From Desulfolinea sp964487745 (GTDB lineage Bacteria; Chloroflexota; Anaerolineae; Anaerolineales; Villigracilaceae): a stretch of DNA of 64,000 bases. The notes beneath the pieces were generated by a model. That model was not told the DNA's origin and did no database searches. It was given only the letters and a program-made list of their open reading frames with translations. A program made the translations under genes and the position numbers. The stretch covers positions 1 to 64,000 of the forward strand of contig CAZASG010000004.1 in the NCBI GenBank assembly GCA_964487745.1, read 5' to 3'. This document shows positions 57,011 through 64,000 of the stretch, piece after piece (position 1 is the first letter of the stretch; each line of letters begins with the position of its first letter).

Positions 57011-58175
57011 CGAAGGCTCTCCATTCATCTTCTGCTTGCAACGCTTCGCCGCGTTGGCGGGAAACATTGTAGATAATGCCCATGGCTGCCAGCGATGTAA
57101 CTAGGCTGGAGCCGCCCGCGCTGACAAAGGGCAGCGCGTTCCCTGCGACGGGTAGAAGCCCGACCATGACGGTCATGTTGATGAGGGCTTCGATACCGAT
57201 CCAAAAGGCGAGTCCGCTTGCCAGCAATGTACCGAGCATGTCGGGCGCACGGCGGGCGATGACGAGACTGCGCCAGATCAAAATTCCGTATAAAACGATC
57301 AGAAGCGCCGAACCCAGAACACCGAATTCTTCTGCCACGACGGCGAAGATGCTGTCGGTGGGGGGCACGGGCAGGACGGTCAGCTTGGTGAGGCTTTTGC
57401 CAATCCCGAGACCGAAGAAGCCACCGTAGACAATGGCTGCCAGCGCATACTGGATATGCTCGGAAGCTTTTAGCGGGTCTTTTAGACCGAGCCAATAAAG
57501 CTCAACACGGGTTTGTCCTTTTTCACTGAACTGGATGACGACCCAGGCGACCAAAGCGGCGAGGATCATTAAAATGGCAAGCTGTTTCATATCCGCACCG
57601 GCGAGGAAGAAGAGCGTGCCGCCGAGGATGAAAACGGTCGCGGTTGCGCTCAGATCGGGCTGCAAATAGATCAAACCACCGATCAGCCCAAGGATGATCG
57701 CGAGCGGGATCAAGCCTAATTCGATATTGTTGAGTTGGGCACGTTTCGCATAAAGCCAAACCGCGAGATAGATGACCGTAACCAGTTTTGCCAACTCTGA
57801 AGGCTGGATCGAGCCGTTGTAGAAAGTACGCACCGCACCCAAGCGCAATTCGCTGATAAAAAGCACGGCTACCAAGGCAATGATCGTTCCCAACATTGAG
57901 AGAACAGCCAGACGACGCCAGTAGTGATAATCCAGATGTGAAAGGATGAAAGCAGTCACAAGCCCTAATGCCAGCCACATCAGTTGACGTCTGAACATAT
58001 AGCTTGATTCTTGGCCCAGAATGCGCACTGAATAGTCGACGCTGGATGAATAGAGCATCAGCAAGCCAAAGATCACAAGTGCGATCACAGTGATTAGCAG
58101 GGGCGCATCTCCGCTTTTGGCGGAGGGACGTGCCTTATTTTGATTTCGGTTATTTACGAAAGCGCGAGTACCCAT
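56943..58175 (-). CDS. ftsW: Lipid II polymerase / SEDS protein FtsW
   Basis: 410 residues, about ten helices. SEDS features: YSSSVDYS in helix 1, GSIQPSELAKL, LQPDLSATATVFILGG, and PTDSIFAVVAEEFGVLGS with the catalytic Asp/Glu region; PFVSAGGSSLV near the end. It polymerises glycan strands at the septum with FtsI. A basic tail of about 30 residues overlaps murG. Start overlaps the murD stop by 22 bp. Confidence 0.94.
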   Translation of the reverse strand: MGTRAFVNNRNQNKARPSAKSGDAPLLITVIALVIFGLLMLYSSSVDYSVRILGQESSYMFRRQLMWLALGLVTAFILSHLDYHYWRRLAVLSMLGTIIALVAVLFISELRLGAVRTFYNGSIQPSELAKLVTVIYLAVWLYAKRAQLNNIELGLIPLAIILGLIGGLIYLQPDLSATATVFILGGTLFFLAGADMKQLAILMILAALVAWVVIQFSEKGQTRVELYWLGLKDPLKASEHIQYALAAIVYGGFFGLGIGKSLTKLTVLPVPPTDSIFAVVAEEFGVLGSALLIVLYGILIWRSLVIARRAPDMLGTLLASGLAFWIGIEALINMTVMVGLLPVAGNALPFVSAGGSSLVTSLAAMGIIYNVSRQRGEALQAEDEWRAFGATAHLRRRNGRRRISRANRSR

Positions 58176-59539
58176 TCTTTAAATCTTTCTCCGCGTTCTG
58201 CGAAATCCTTGAATTCGTCAAAGCTGGTGCCGCCCGGTGAGAGCAGAACCACGTCGCCTGCTTCGGCAATATCAGCAGCAGTTTTTACGGCATCTTCTAG
58301 TTTGATGCAATGTGATATCGAATATGGGCGTTCGCCTTTACGGTTGCCACCCAAAGCGGTTGCGATCTTCGAAGCCGCTTCGCCAAAAAGTACCACATGG
58401 TCGACACGTTGGCGGATGAGTTCTGCCAGCGCATCCCAAGGCAGGTCTTTGTCGCGACCGCCAAGCATGAGCACGATCGGCTCATCAAAAGAGCGGACAG
58501 CTGCCATCGTTCGTTCGGGCGCGCTTGCCATCGAGTCGTTGTACCAGATCGCGCCATTGCGTTCACGTACCTGCTCAAGACGATGCTCGACACCATAAAA
58601 ACCTTCCAGTGCGGTTTCCATCGCTGCGGCGGGAAATCCGGCGGCAGTACCGATGACGCAGGCAGCCAAAACGTTATCGAAATTATGAACACCGCGTAAT
58701 TGGATCGCTTCGCGTTTGATGAGCGGAAGCTCCGTGCGTCCATCGCGGAAGTAAATATATTCTTCAAGCGGATAAGTTCCCGCTTCGCCCTCGGCAAGGG
58801 GCTTGTTACCGAAAGTGAGCAGTTTGCCCGGTGAAAAGCTGCGCATTGCAAAAGCACCTTCATCATCCCGGCTGACGATAGCAACATCGCCTGTATTCTG
58901 ATTTTTGAGCAGACGCGCCTTCGCGGCGGCGTAGGCTTCCATCGTGCCGTGACGGTCGAGATGATTGGGGGTCACGTTCAGCACGGCGGCAATGTCTGTT
59001 GAGATGCTCATCTGGTCGAGTTGGAAGCTCGAAATCTCGAGAATGGCGAGATCATCGGGCTGCATCTCGTCGACGTAATTGAGCAGCGGATCACCGATAT
59101 TGCCACCTACCCAAACCTTGTGCTCGCTGTTGCGGAAGGCCTCTTTTGCCATTCGTCCGACGAGGGTAGTTGTGGTGGTCTTTCCTGCGGAGCCGGTGAT
59201 ACCGATAGTGCGGCAGGGCGTGGCTTCGAGGAAGACCTGCGTATCGTTCGAGAGCGGAATTCCGCGCTTTTGGGCATCCCGCACAATGGAAAGGGTTAGG
59301 GGGATTCCGCCCGAAAGGCAGACGATGTCTTTGCCATCGAGCAAGCCTGAATAATGCGCGCCGAGCACCCATTCCACATCCACATCGCGGAGAGCAGCCT
59401 GTTCATCCTGTAATTGGTTCGGCATACGGATGTCATTCAAGGTCACTTTGGCACCATGTTTTGTAAGATAGCGCGCCAAAGCCAGGCCCTGACGGGCTGC
59501 GCCTAGAATGAGAATTTGCTTGCCGCTCCAATTAGTCAT
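58154..59539 (-). CDS. murD: UDP-N-acetylmuramoylalanine-D-glutamate ligase
   Basis: 461 residues from ATG 59539; the frame extends to 59596 but into mraY. N-terminal LILGAARQGLALARYL, P-loop GSAGKTTTTT, EISSFQL, HLDRHGTMEAYAAAK and YNDSMASAPERTMAA. It adds D-glutamate to UDP-MurNAc-L-Ala. Follows mraY by 2 bp. Confidence 0.95.
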   Translation of the reverse strand: MTNWSGKQILILGAARQGLALARYLTKHGAKVTLNDIRMPNQLQDEQAALRDVDVEWVLGAHYSGLLDGKDIVCLSGGIPLTLSIVRDAQKRGIPLSNDTQVFLEATPCRTIGITGSAGKTTTTTLVGRMAKEAFRNSEHKVWVGGNIGDPLLNYVDEMQPDDLAILEISSFQLDQMSISTDIAAVLNVTPNHLDRHGTMEAYAAAKARLLKNQNTGDVAIVSRDDEGAFAMRSFSPGKLLTFGNKPLAEGEAGTYPLEEYIYFRDGRTELPLIKREAIQLRGVHNFDNVLAACVIGTAAGFPAAAMETALEGFYGVEHRLEQVRERNGAIWYNDSMASAPERTMAAVRSFDEPIVLMLGGRDKDLPWDALAELIRQRVDHVVLFGEAASKIATALGGNRKGERPYSISHCIKLEDAVKTAADIAEAGDVVLLSPGGTSFDEFKDFAERGERFKEWVLALS

Positions 59540-59541
59540 CT

Positions 59542-60549
59542 TTACACCAATGCCAATCCAATACCGAACATGGCTGCCAAAAGACTGATAAGCCAAAAAC
59601 GTTGTACAACCTGTGTTTCGCTCCAGCCAAGTAATTCAAAATGGAGATGAATGGGCGCCATTTTGAAGAAACGTTTGCCTTCTCCAGTTGTTCTGCGGGT
59701 GAGCTTGAAGTAGCCAACCTGGATGATGACGCTCAATGCCTCGCTGACGGGAATAATGGCTATCACGGGCAGGATCGCCCATTGGCCGGTCATCAAAGCG
59801 ACCACAGCGAGGGTTGCGCCGAGAGCGAGGGAACCTGTGTCGCCCATGAAGAGCGAAGCAGGGTGAACGTTGAACCATAAAAAGCCAAAGAGTGCGCCGA
59901 CGAGGGTGAAACAAAATCTGCCGACAAAAACCTGTCCTTGCAGCATTGCGATCCCGCCATAGGCGATGAAGGCTGTTGCTGAGATCAAGCCTGCTAAACC
60001 ATCTAGCCCGTCCGTGAAGTTTATCGCGTTGGAGCCGCCGATGATAATAAAAGCGGCAACGGGGATATACCAAACCCCAAGTTCGAGCACCACCTGTACA
60101 CCAGGGAGGATAAGTTCAGGAACCTCGAGCATATACTTGAGCACGGCTGCAATACCAAGTGCGAGCACGACCTGAATAGCGAATTTTGTGCTGGCTTTCA
60201 TGCCGTCGCCGCGACGTTTGCCGCGAATACCTTCCCAGTCGTCGAGGGCGCCTAGTATTGCGTAGGAGAACATGACGATTAGCGGCAACAGGATCGAGCG
60301 ACCTGTGGGCTGCATGCCGATAATGGAGACAGCGTTGAGCATGATGGTGATGAGTGCTACCGGTAAGAGGAAGAGAACGCCACCCATGGTGGGAGTGCCC
60401 ATTTTGACCTGATGGAAACCCGGTTCAACAACGCGGATGACTTTTCCGATCTTGAAGTGTCGTAAAACGCGAAGCAGGGGGGCACCCCAGATGATGGTCA
60501 TCATAAAGCTCAGCCCGGCGAGGCTCAGGGCAAGGGACATTTGCTCCAT
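59542..60549 (-). CDS. mraY: Phospho-MurNAc-pentapeptide transferase
   Basis: 335 residues from ATG 60549, which overlaps the murF stop by one base (TAATG). Ten helices; the Asp-rich motifs ALDDWEGIRGKRRGDGM, NFTDGLDGLAGL and NVHPASLFMGDTGSLALG, and HLHFE near the C-terminus, carry the magnesium and substrate ligands. It transfers phospho-MurNAc-pentapeptide to undecaprenyl phosphate. The longer frame start at 60651 lies inside murF. Confidence 0.95.
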   Translation of the reverse strand: MEQMSLALSLAGLSFMMTIIWGAPLLRVLRHFKIGKVIRVVEPGFHQVKMGTPTMGGVLFLLPVALITIMLNAVSIIGMQPTGRSILLPLIVMFSYAILGALDDWEGIRGKRRGDGMKASTKFAIQVVLALGIAAVLKYMLEVPELILPGVQVVLELGVWYIPVAAFIIIGGSNAINFTDGLDGLAGLISATAFIAYGGIAMLQGQVFVGRFCFTLVGALFGFLWFNVHPASLFMGDTGSLALGATLAVVALMTGQWAILPVIAIIPVSEALSVIIQVGYFKLTRRTTGEGKRFFKMAPIHLHFELLGWSETQVVQRFWLISLLAAMFGIGLALV

Positions 60550-61970
60550 TATTTCTTTGCCTCCAGTGCCGTAACGATCTGATCCATGCGCAAGCCGCGC
60601 GATCCCTTCAAAAGTAAGCTGTCTGTACCTGTCAAATTCTTTTCCAGCCAATCAATTAGTAGTGATATATCTTCAAATTCGAGTATTTTTTCTGCCTGCA
60701 TGCCAGCCTGTCGTGCGGAACGGGCAATGATGTGCGCGCGTTCCCCGAGTGTGAGCAGGATGTCTGCAACGGAAGCAGCACGCAAGCCAACCATTTCATG
60801 TCCCTGGGTTTCATATTTTCCAAGTTCGAGCATATCGCCGAGAACGGCGATCTTTCTGCCTTCGAGTTCGTTGAGCAGATTGAGCGCCGCCAATGTGGAG
60901 GCGGGCGAGGCGTTATAGGTGTCGTCCAAGATGAGGGCACCGCATTTGCTGCGGGCTGCCACGAGACGCAGTTGGGCGCGCCCTGCACGAAGACCGTTGA
61001 TGATCTCTTGCCAGGTCAATCCCTCGATAAGGGCGATGGCGGTCGCACGCAATGCCGTGTGAACGGAGTGACGTCCGATCAGCGGCAAGTGCATGTGAAT
61101 ACTCTCGTTCTTGTAGTGCAGCCGGAAGCGGATGCCGTCCAAGCCCAAACCTTCAACTTTATCTGCCCAAAGATCGGATTCAGATGTCAGTCCGTAGAAG
61201 AAAACGCGGGCTTTGGTCTTCTTTGCCATCTCGCGCACCCAAAGATCGTCGTAATTCAGAATGGCAACGCCTTCTGGGGCGGGAGGCAGTTCTTCGACCA
61301 ACTCGGCTTTCCCACGGGCGATGGCTTCCTGCGAGCCAGCTCGCTCCGCGTGGACCGTGCCGATATTGGTGATGACGCCGACCTGTGGTTTGGCAATATC
61401 ACAAAGAAATTTGATCTCACCGGGGACGTAGAAGCCCATCTCAAGGATGGCACGTTCATGTTTCTCCGTCAGCCCGAGGATGGTGAGGGGCAGACCAATT
61501 TCGTTGTTAAGATTGCCGAAGTTTTTCAGGGTGCGGTAGCGGCGTCCCAGGGCTTGTGCGGCGAGTTCTTTTGTTGTTGACTTGCCCACACTTCCGGTAA
61601 TGCCGATCACGCGCAGGTCGAGTTTGTCCCGCCAGAAACGCGCGATCTCTTGCAAGGCTGAGATGGTGTTGTCTACAAGCAGGCAGAGCGGGACATCCAG
61701 ATCATCCAATTTGTCTGCTGAAACTTCACTACGCAGATCAAGGGTTTTGAATCCACCTTCAATCTCATGTTGAATGAGAGCAAAAGAAGCACCTTTTTTG
61801 AGGGCAGCGCCAACGAAGTCATGCCCGTCCACGTTTTCACCGGGGATGGCAATGAAAAGCGAACCAGCTTGCACCTGACGCGAGTCGATCGTTGCGTGGG
61901 GGATGCTCGTGGTCGCCTTTTCGGGGCGAATATTTTTTAGTGCTTCAAGGATATCTGCAAGTGCTAACAC
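60549..61970 (-). CDS. murF: UDP-MurNAc-tripeptide-D-Ala-D-Ala ligase
   Basis: 473 residues from GTG 61970 (AAGGAAAAG upstream). Mur ligase motifs: P-loop GITGSVGKSTTKEL, EMGFYVPGEIKFLCDIAKPQVGVITNIGTVHAE, and LDDTYNASPASTLAAL in the C-terminal half. It adds D-Ala-D-Ala made by ddl in the same cluster. The P-loop carries Ser where many MurF have Thr; this is conservative. Confidence 0.95.
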   Translation of the reverse strand: MLALADILEALKNIRPEKATTSIPHATIDSRQVQAGSLFIAIPGENVDGHDFVGAALKKGASFALIQHEIEGGFKTLDLRSEVSADKLDDLDVPLCLLVDNTISALQEIARFWRDKLDLRVIGITGSVGKSTTKELAAQALGRRYRTLKNFGNLNNEIGLPLTILGLTEKHERAILEMGFYVPGEIKFLCDIAKPQVGVITNIGTVHAERAGSQEAIARGKAELVEELPPAPEGVAILNYDDLWVREMAKKTKARVFFYGLTSESDLWADKVEGLGLDGIRFRLHYKNESIHMHLPLIGRHSVHTALRATAIALIEGLTWQEIINGLRAGRAQLRLVAARSKCGALILDDTYNASPASTLAALNLLNELEGRKIAVLGDMLELGKYETQGHEMVGLRAASVADILLTLGERAHIIARSARQAGMQAEKILEFEDISLLIDWLEKNLTGTDSLLLKGSRGLRMDQIVTALEAKK

Positions 61971-61982
61971 GTCTTTTCCTTA

Positions 61983-63749
61983 TTATTGTCCTGCCGCGAA
62001 TTTCTGGCGGATCAGATCAGGAGGAATATTCAAAATTTGTGTCGTTGCTTCAGCCATATCTGCGAAAACAGGGGCGGCGGTGTGCGAAGCCCAAATGGAT
62101 GTAGTCGGTTTTTCTAGCCAAACGTAAATCATGAATTGCGGGTCATCTACCGGTCCCCAACCAACAAAGGATGTGTTGGTCTGGGTGCTGGAGTAACTGC
62201 CGAATTCGGTCGGGATCTCCGCTGTGCCAGTCTTGCCAGCCAGGCGATATCCCGGAATAGTGGCTTCAGAATTTTCCACGTTAAGCGCATTGGCGAGCAT
62301 TGCGTTGAGCTGAAGCGCAGTTTCTCGTGAGATCGGTCGCCCGGCATCCTGTGGTGGGAAGTTGTATTGTTTACCGTCTCTGACCATGCCATAAAGCAGA
62401 TGTGGAGTGACCATCGTGCCTTCGTTGGCGACAGCGGATACTGCCATCATGATCTGGATGGGCGTGGCTGTGACGCCTTGACCAAAAGAATTGGTAGCAA
62501 GGTCGACAGCGTACCAGTCCGAATCGCCCGGGACCCGGAGCCTGCCACCGGCTTCTCCACTTAAGTCGATCCCGGTTGGATGGCCGATCCCGAAACGGTT
62601 CATATACCCGTAAAAATCTTCTGTACCCATCTGAACGGCGATCTTCGCCAGACAAATGTTGAGCGAGTGACGCAGGCAGCCTGTCATATCTTGAATGCCC
62701 CAGGCTTCGTTATCCCAATTGCGAATGACGGCGCCGCCAAACTCGTAGGTGCCTGTATCTGTGTAGGCTGTGTCGGGGGTGACGACACCCATATCAAGCG
62801 CTGCTGCCATTGTCAGTATCTTGAAGACAGAGCCGGGTTCATAGGGCATATTGACGGCGCGGTTAAATTCGCTGGCGCTGTCAAAGAGTATGTTGTAATC
62901 GGAATAGCTCGTCAGGTCCAGCCGGGGGGCAGATGCCATGGCCATGATCTCGCCGTTACGCGGGTCCATAATAATGATCGTGCCAGCTTCTGCGCCGTAA
63001 TCGTAAAGCGACTGATCAAGAATGGCTTCTGTGGCAGCCTGAAGTTCACGATCAAGGGTCAGGATCAAAGTCGTGCCATCGGGAACATGGGGGATTTCCT
63101 CAACACGATTGGGGTCAGCAGGGATCCAAACCTTGACGGGGTTACCTGCTAATAGATCATTATATTTTTCTTCAATACCGAAGTAGCCGCGCTCTGATTG
63201 GTTAACAAAGCCGATCACATTCGATGCAAGGCTTTTTTCAGGATAGCTGCGTGCCAAATGTTCACGGAAATGTAAACCTGACAGGCTTTCCTGCCCTTCT
63301 TCAGCCTTATCGACACTTTCTTCCTCGAGTTCCGCCATAATGCGTTTGATCTCTTCTGCATCTTCTACCGAAACATAGTCGATCAGCATGACGTAGACGA
63401 GTTCTTCGCTGGCGTTGTTAATCTTATCCAGAATGGTTACGTAATCTGCGGCGGGAATGACAGCGGAAAGAATTTCCGCGATACTTTGCGCGTTTTCAAC
63501 CTGTTCGAGCGTGACGCCGATCTCGAAAACAGTCTGGTTGCCTGCAAGAAGCTTTCCGTTACGGTCGTAAATCTCGCCACGAGCAGGGAAGATGGTCTCG
63601 ATCCAACCTTTATTACGTTCTACTTGATCGCGAAATTCCTGTGCTTCGGGGCTGACTTGAATGCGTATCATCTGTGCAATGATGGCGATGCTGATTAAAG
63701 CGAAAAATCCGGCAATGGTCACGGAGCGCCAAGCATATTCTCGTCTCAT
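61983..63749 (-). CDS. ftsI: Class B penicillin-binding protein, septal transpeptidase
   Basis: 588 residues from ATG 63749 (GAGGAGG upstream). One N-terminal helix (about 10-30), a dimerisation domain starting near ARGEIYDRNGKLLAGN, and a transpeptidase domain with SxxK in YEPGSVFKIL, SxN as SLNICLAK and KTG in AGKTGTAE. It has no PASTA repeats. It cross-links septal peptidoglycan with FtsW. First complete gene of the dcw cluster here. Confidence 0.94.
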   Translation of the reverse strand: MRREYAWRSVTIAGFFALISIAIIAQMIRIQVSPEAQEFRDQVERNKGWIETIFPARGEIYDRNGKLLAGNQTVFEIGVTLEQVENAQSIAEILSAVIPAADYVTILDKINNASEELVYVMLIDYVSVEDAEEIKRIMAELEEESVDKAEEGQESLSGLHFREHLARSYPEKSLASNVIGFVNQSERGYFGIEEKYNDLLAGNPVKVWIPADPNRVEEIPHVPDGTTLILTLDRELQAATEAILDQSLYDYGAEAGTIIIMDPRNGEIMAMASAPRLDLTSYSDYNILFDSASEFNRAVNMPYEPGSVFKILTMAAALDMGVVTPDTAYTDTGTYEFGGAVIRNWDNEAWGIQDMTGCLRHSLNICLAKIAVQMGTEDFYGYMNRFGIGHPTGIDLSGEAGGRLRVPGDSDWYAVDLATNSFGQGVTATPIQIMMAVSAVANEGTMVTPHLLYGMVRDGKQYNFPPQDAGRPISRETALQLNAMLANALNVENSEATIPGYRLAGKTGTAEIPTEFGSYSSTQTNTSFVGWGPVDDPQFMIYVWLEKPTTSIWASHTAAPVFADMAEATTQILNIPPDLIRQKFAAGQ

Positions 63750-64000
63750 CTCAAACCTCCTCGCATTTGTTGACCAAACCAATCAAAAAGGGATTGAGTA
63801 TAGGCTTCAGAGATGATGCTTTGTTCTGTGTTATTCGCATTGCCATCGACGAGATTGACAGGTCCCTTGCCCTGATAGCCTGGAACAAGAAGATAGTGGG
63901 TTTCAGCTGCAGTGGCTGTACGAAAATTGAGTCCATCGCTGCGACTGGCAACTTCCCGGTAGGAGAGTAGCTGTGCCAATTCCGTTTTAAGATTGGCATT
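63746..64000 (-). CDS. FtsL-like cell division protein (partial, 3' end)
   Basis: The frame is open to the window edge; the visible 84 residues begin NANLKTELAQLLSY, a leucine-heptad stretch, and end in RGGLR. The stop overlaps the ftsI ATG by 4 bp. Position just before ftsI and the coiled-coil character fit FtsL or a related septum-formation protein, but the membrane helix lies outside the window. Confidence 0.5.
   Translation of the reverse strand, partial: NANLKTELAQLLSYREVASRSDGLNFRTATAAETHYLLVPGYQGKGPVNLVDGNANNTEQSIISEAYTQSLFDWFGQQMRGGLR

Noticed and set aside
60732..61580. 282-aa plus-strand frame opposite murF
   Set aside because: Antisense to a certain gene with no Shine-Dalgarno or recognised domain.

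Overview
The window looks like a chromosomal segment of an Anaerolineae-type Chloroflexota bacterium. That is inferred from gene content and order (TIGR03936/TIGR03960 radical-SAM pair, paired M29 aminopeptidases, a large one-strand dcw cluster); I could not run a taxonomic search. Most genes have good Shine-Dalgarno sites, rho-independent hairpins are plentiful, and several housekeeping promoters carry TATAAT followed directly by a CGCCCC-like discriminator.

Layout. 1-7.8 kb: housekeeping and signalling genes (GAF/HD-GYP protein, alpha/beta hydrolase, tRNA-Arg(CCG), PrsW-type protease, TfoX-N protein, a GGDEF protein lying between the two radical-SAM-pair genes). 7.8-11.1 kb: an AT-rich type II restriction-modification cassette with controller protein, C-boxes and tail-to-tail endonuclease and methylase. 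11.1-21 kb: DinB protein, a glycosyltransferase broken by two frameshifts, two M29 aminopeptidases flanking an exported bactofilin-like membrane protein, a heterodimeric ABC exporter, YjbQ. 21-44.5 kb: a long accessory island. 44.5-64 kb: a cyclic-2,3-diphosphoglycerate-synthetase-like GTPase, argS, and the dcw cluster on the minus strand in transcription order ftsL-like, ftsI, murF, mraY, murD, ftsW, murG, cvpA-like, murC, a 69-aa ORF, murB, ddl, ftsQ, ftsA, ftsZ.

The island is the part most likely to hold an undescribed system. It has four Crp/Fnr regulators plus a decayed fifth; seven small polytopic membrane proteins in two paralogous families (members A, B, C, E and D, F, G, most with their own promoter and terminator); a lipoprotein made of two near-identical 216-aa FmdE-like repeats, behind a leader that can pair with its Shine-Dalgarno; a NapH/NosR-like ferredoxin membrane protein; a DUF1858-MarR operon with a duplicated methyltransferase/membrane-protein module and an NnrS-like protein; and a block with a divergent 12-TM His-rich protein resembling heme-copper oxidase subunit I, a formylglycine-enzyme-fold lipoprotein and a heme O synthase. 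Five to six promoters carry FNR- or CRP-type palindromes about 29 bp before the -10, as in class II activation. Two others carry a TTAGTT/AACTAA operator at exactly the same place.

My reading (inference) is an oxygen- or nitrogen-oxide-responsive membrane respiration or detoxification island. No nirK, nirS, nosZ or canonical norB is visible in the window.
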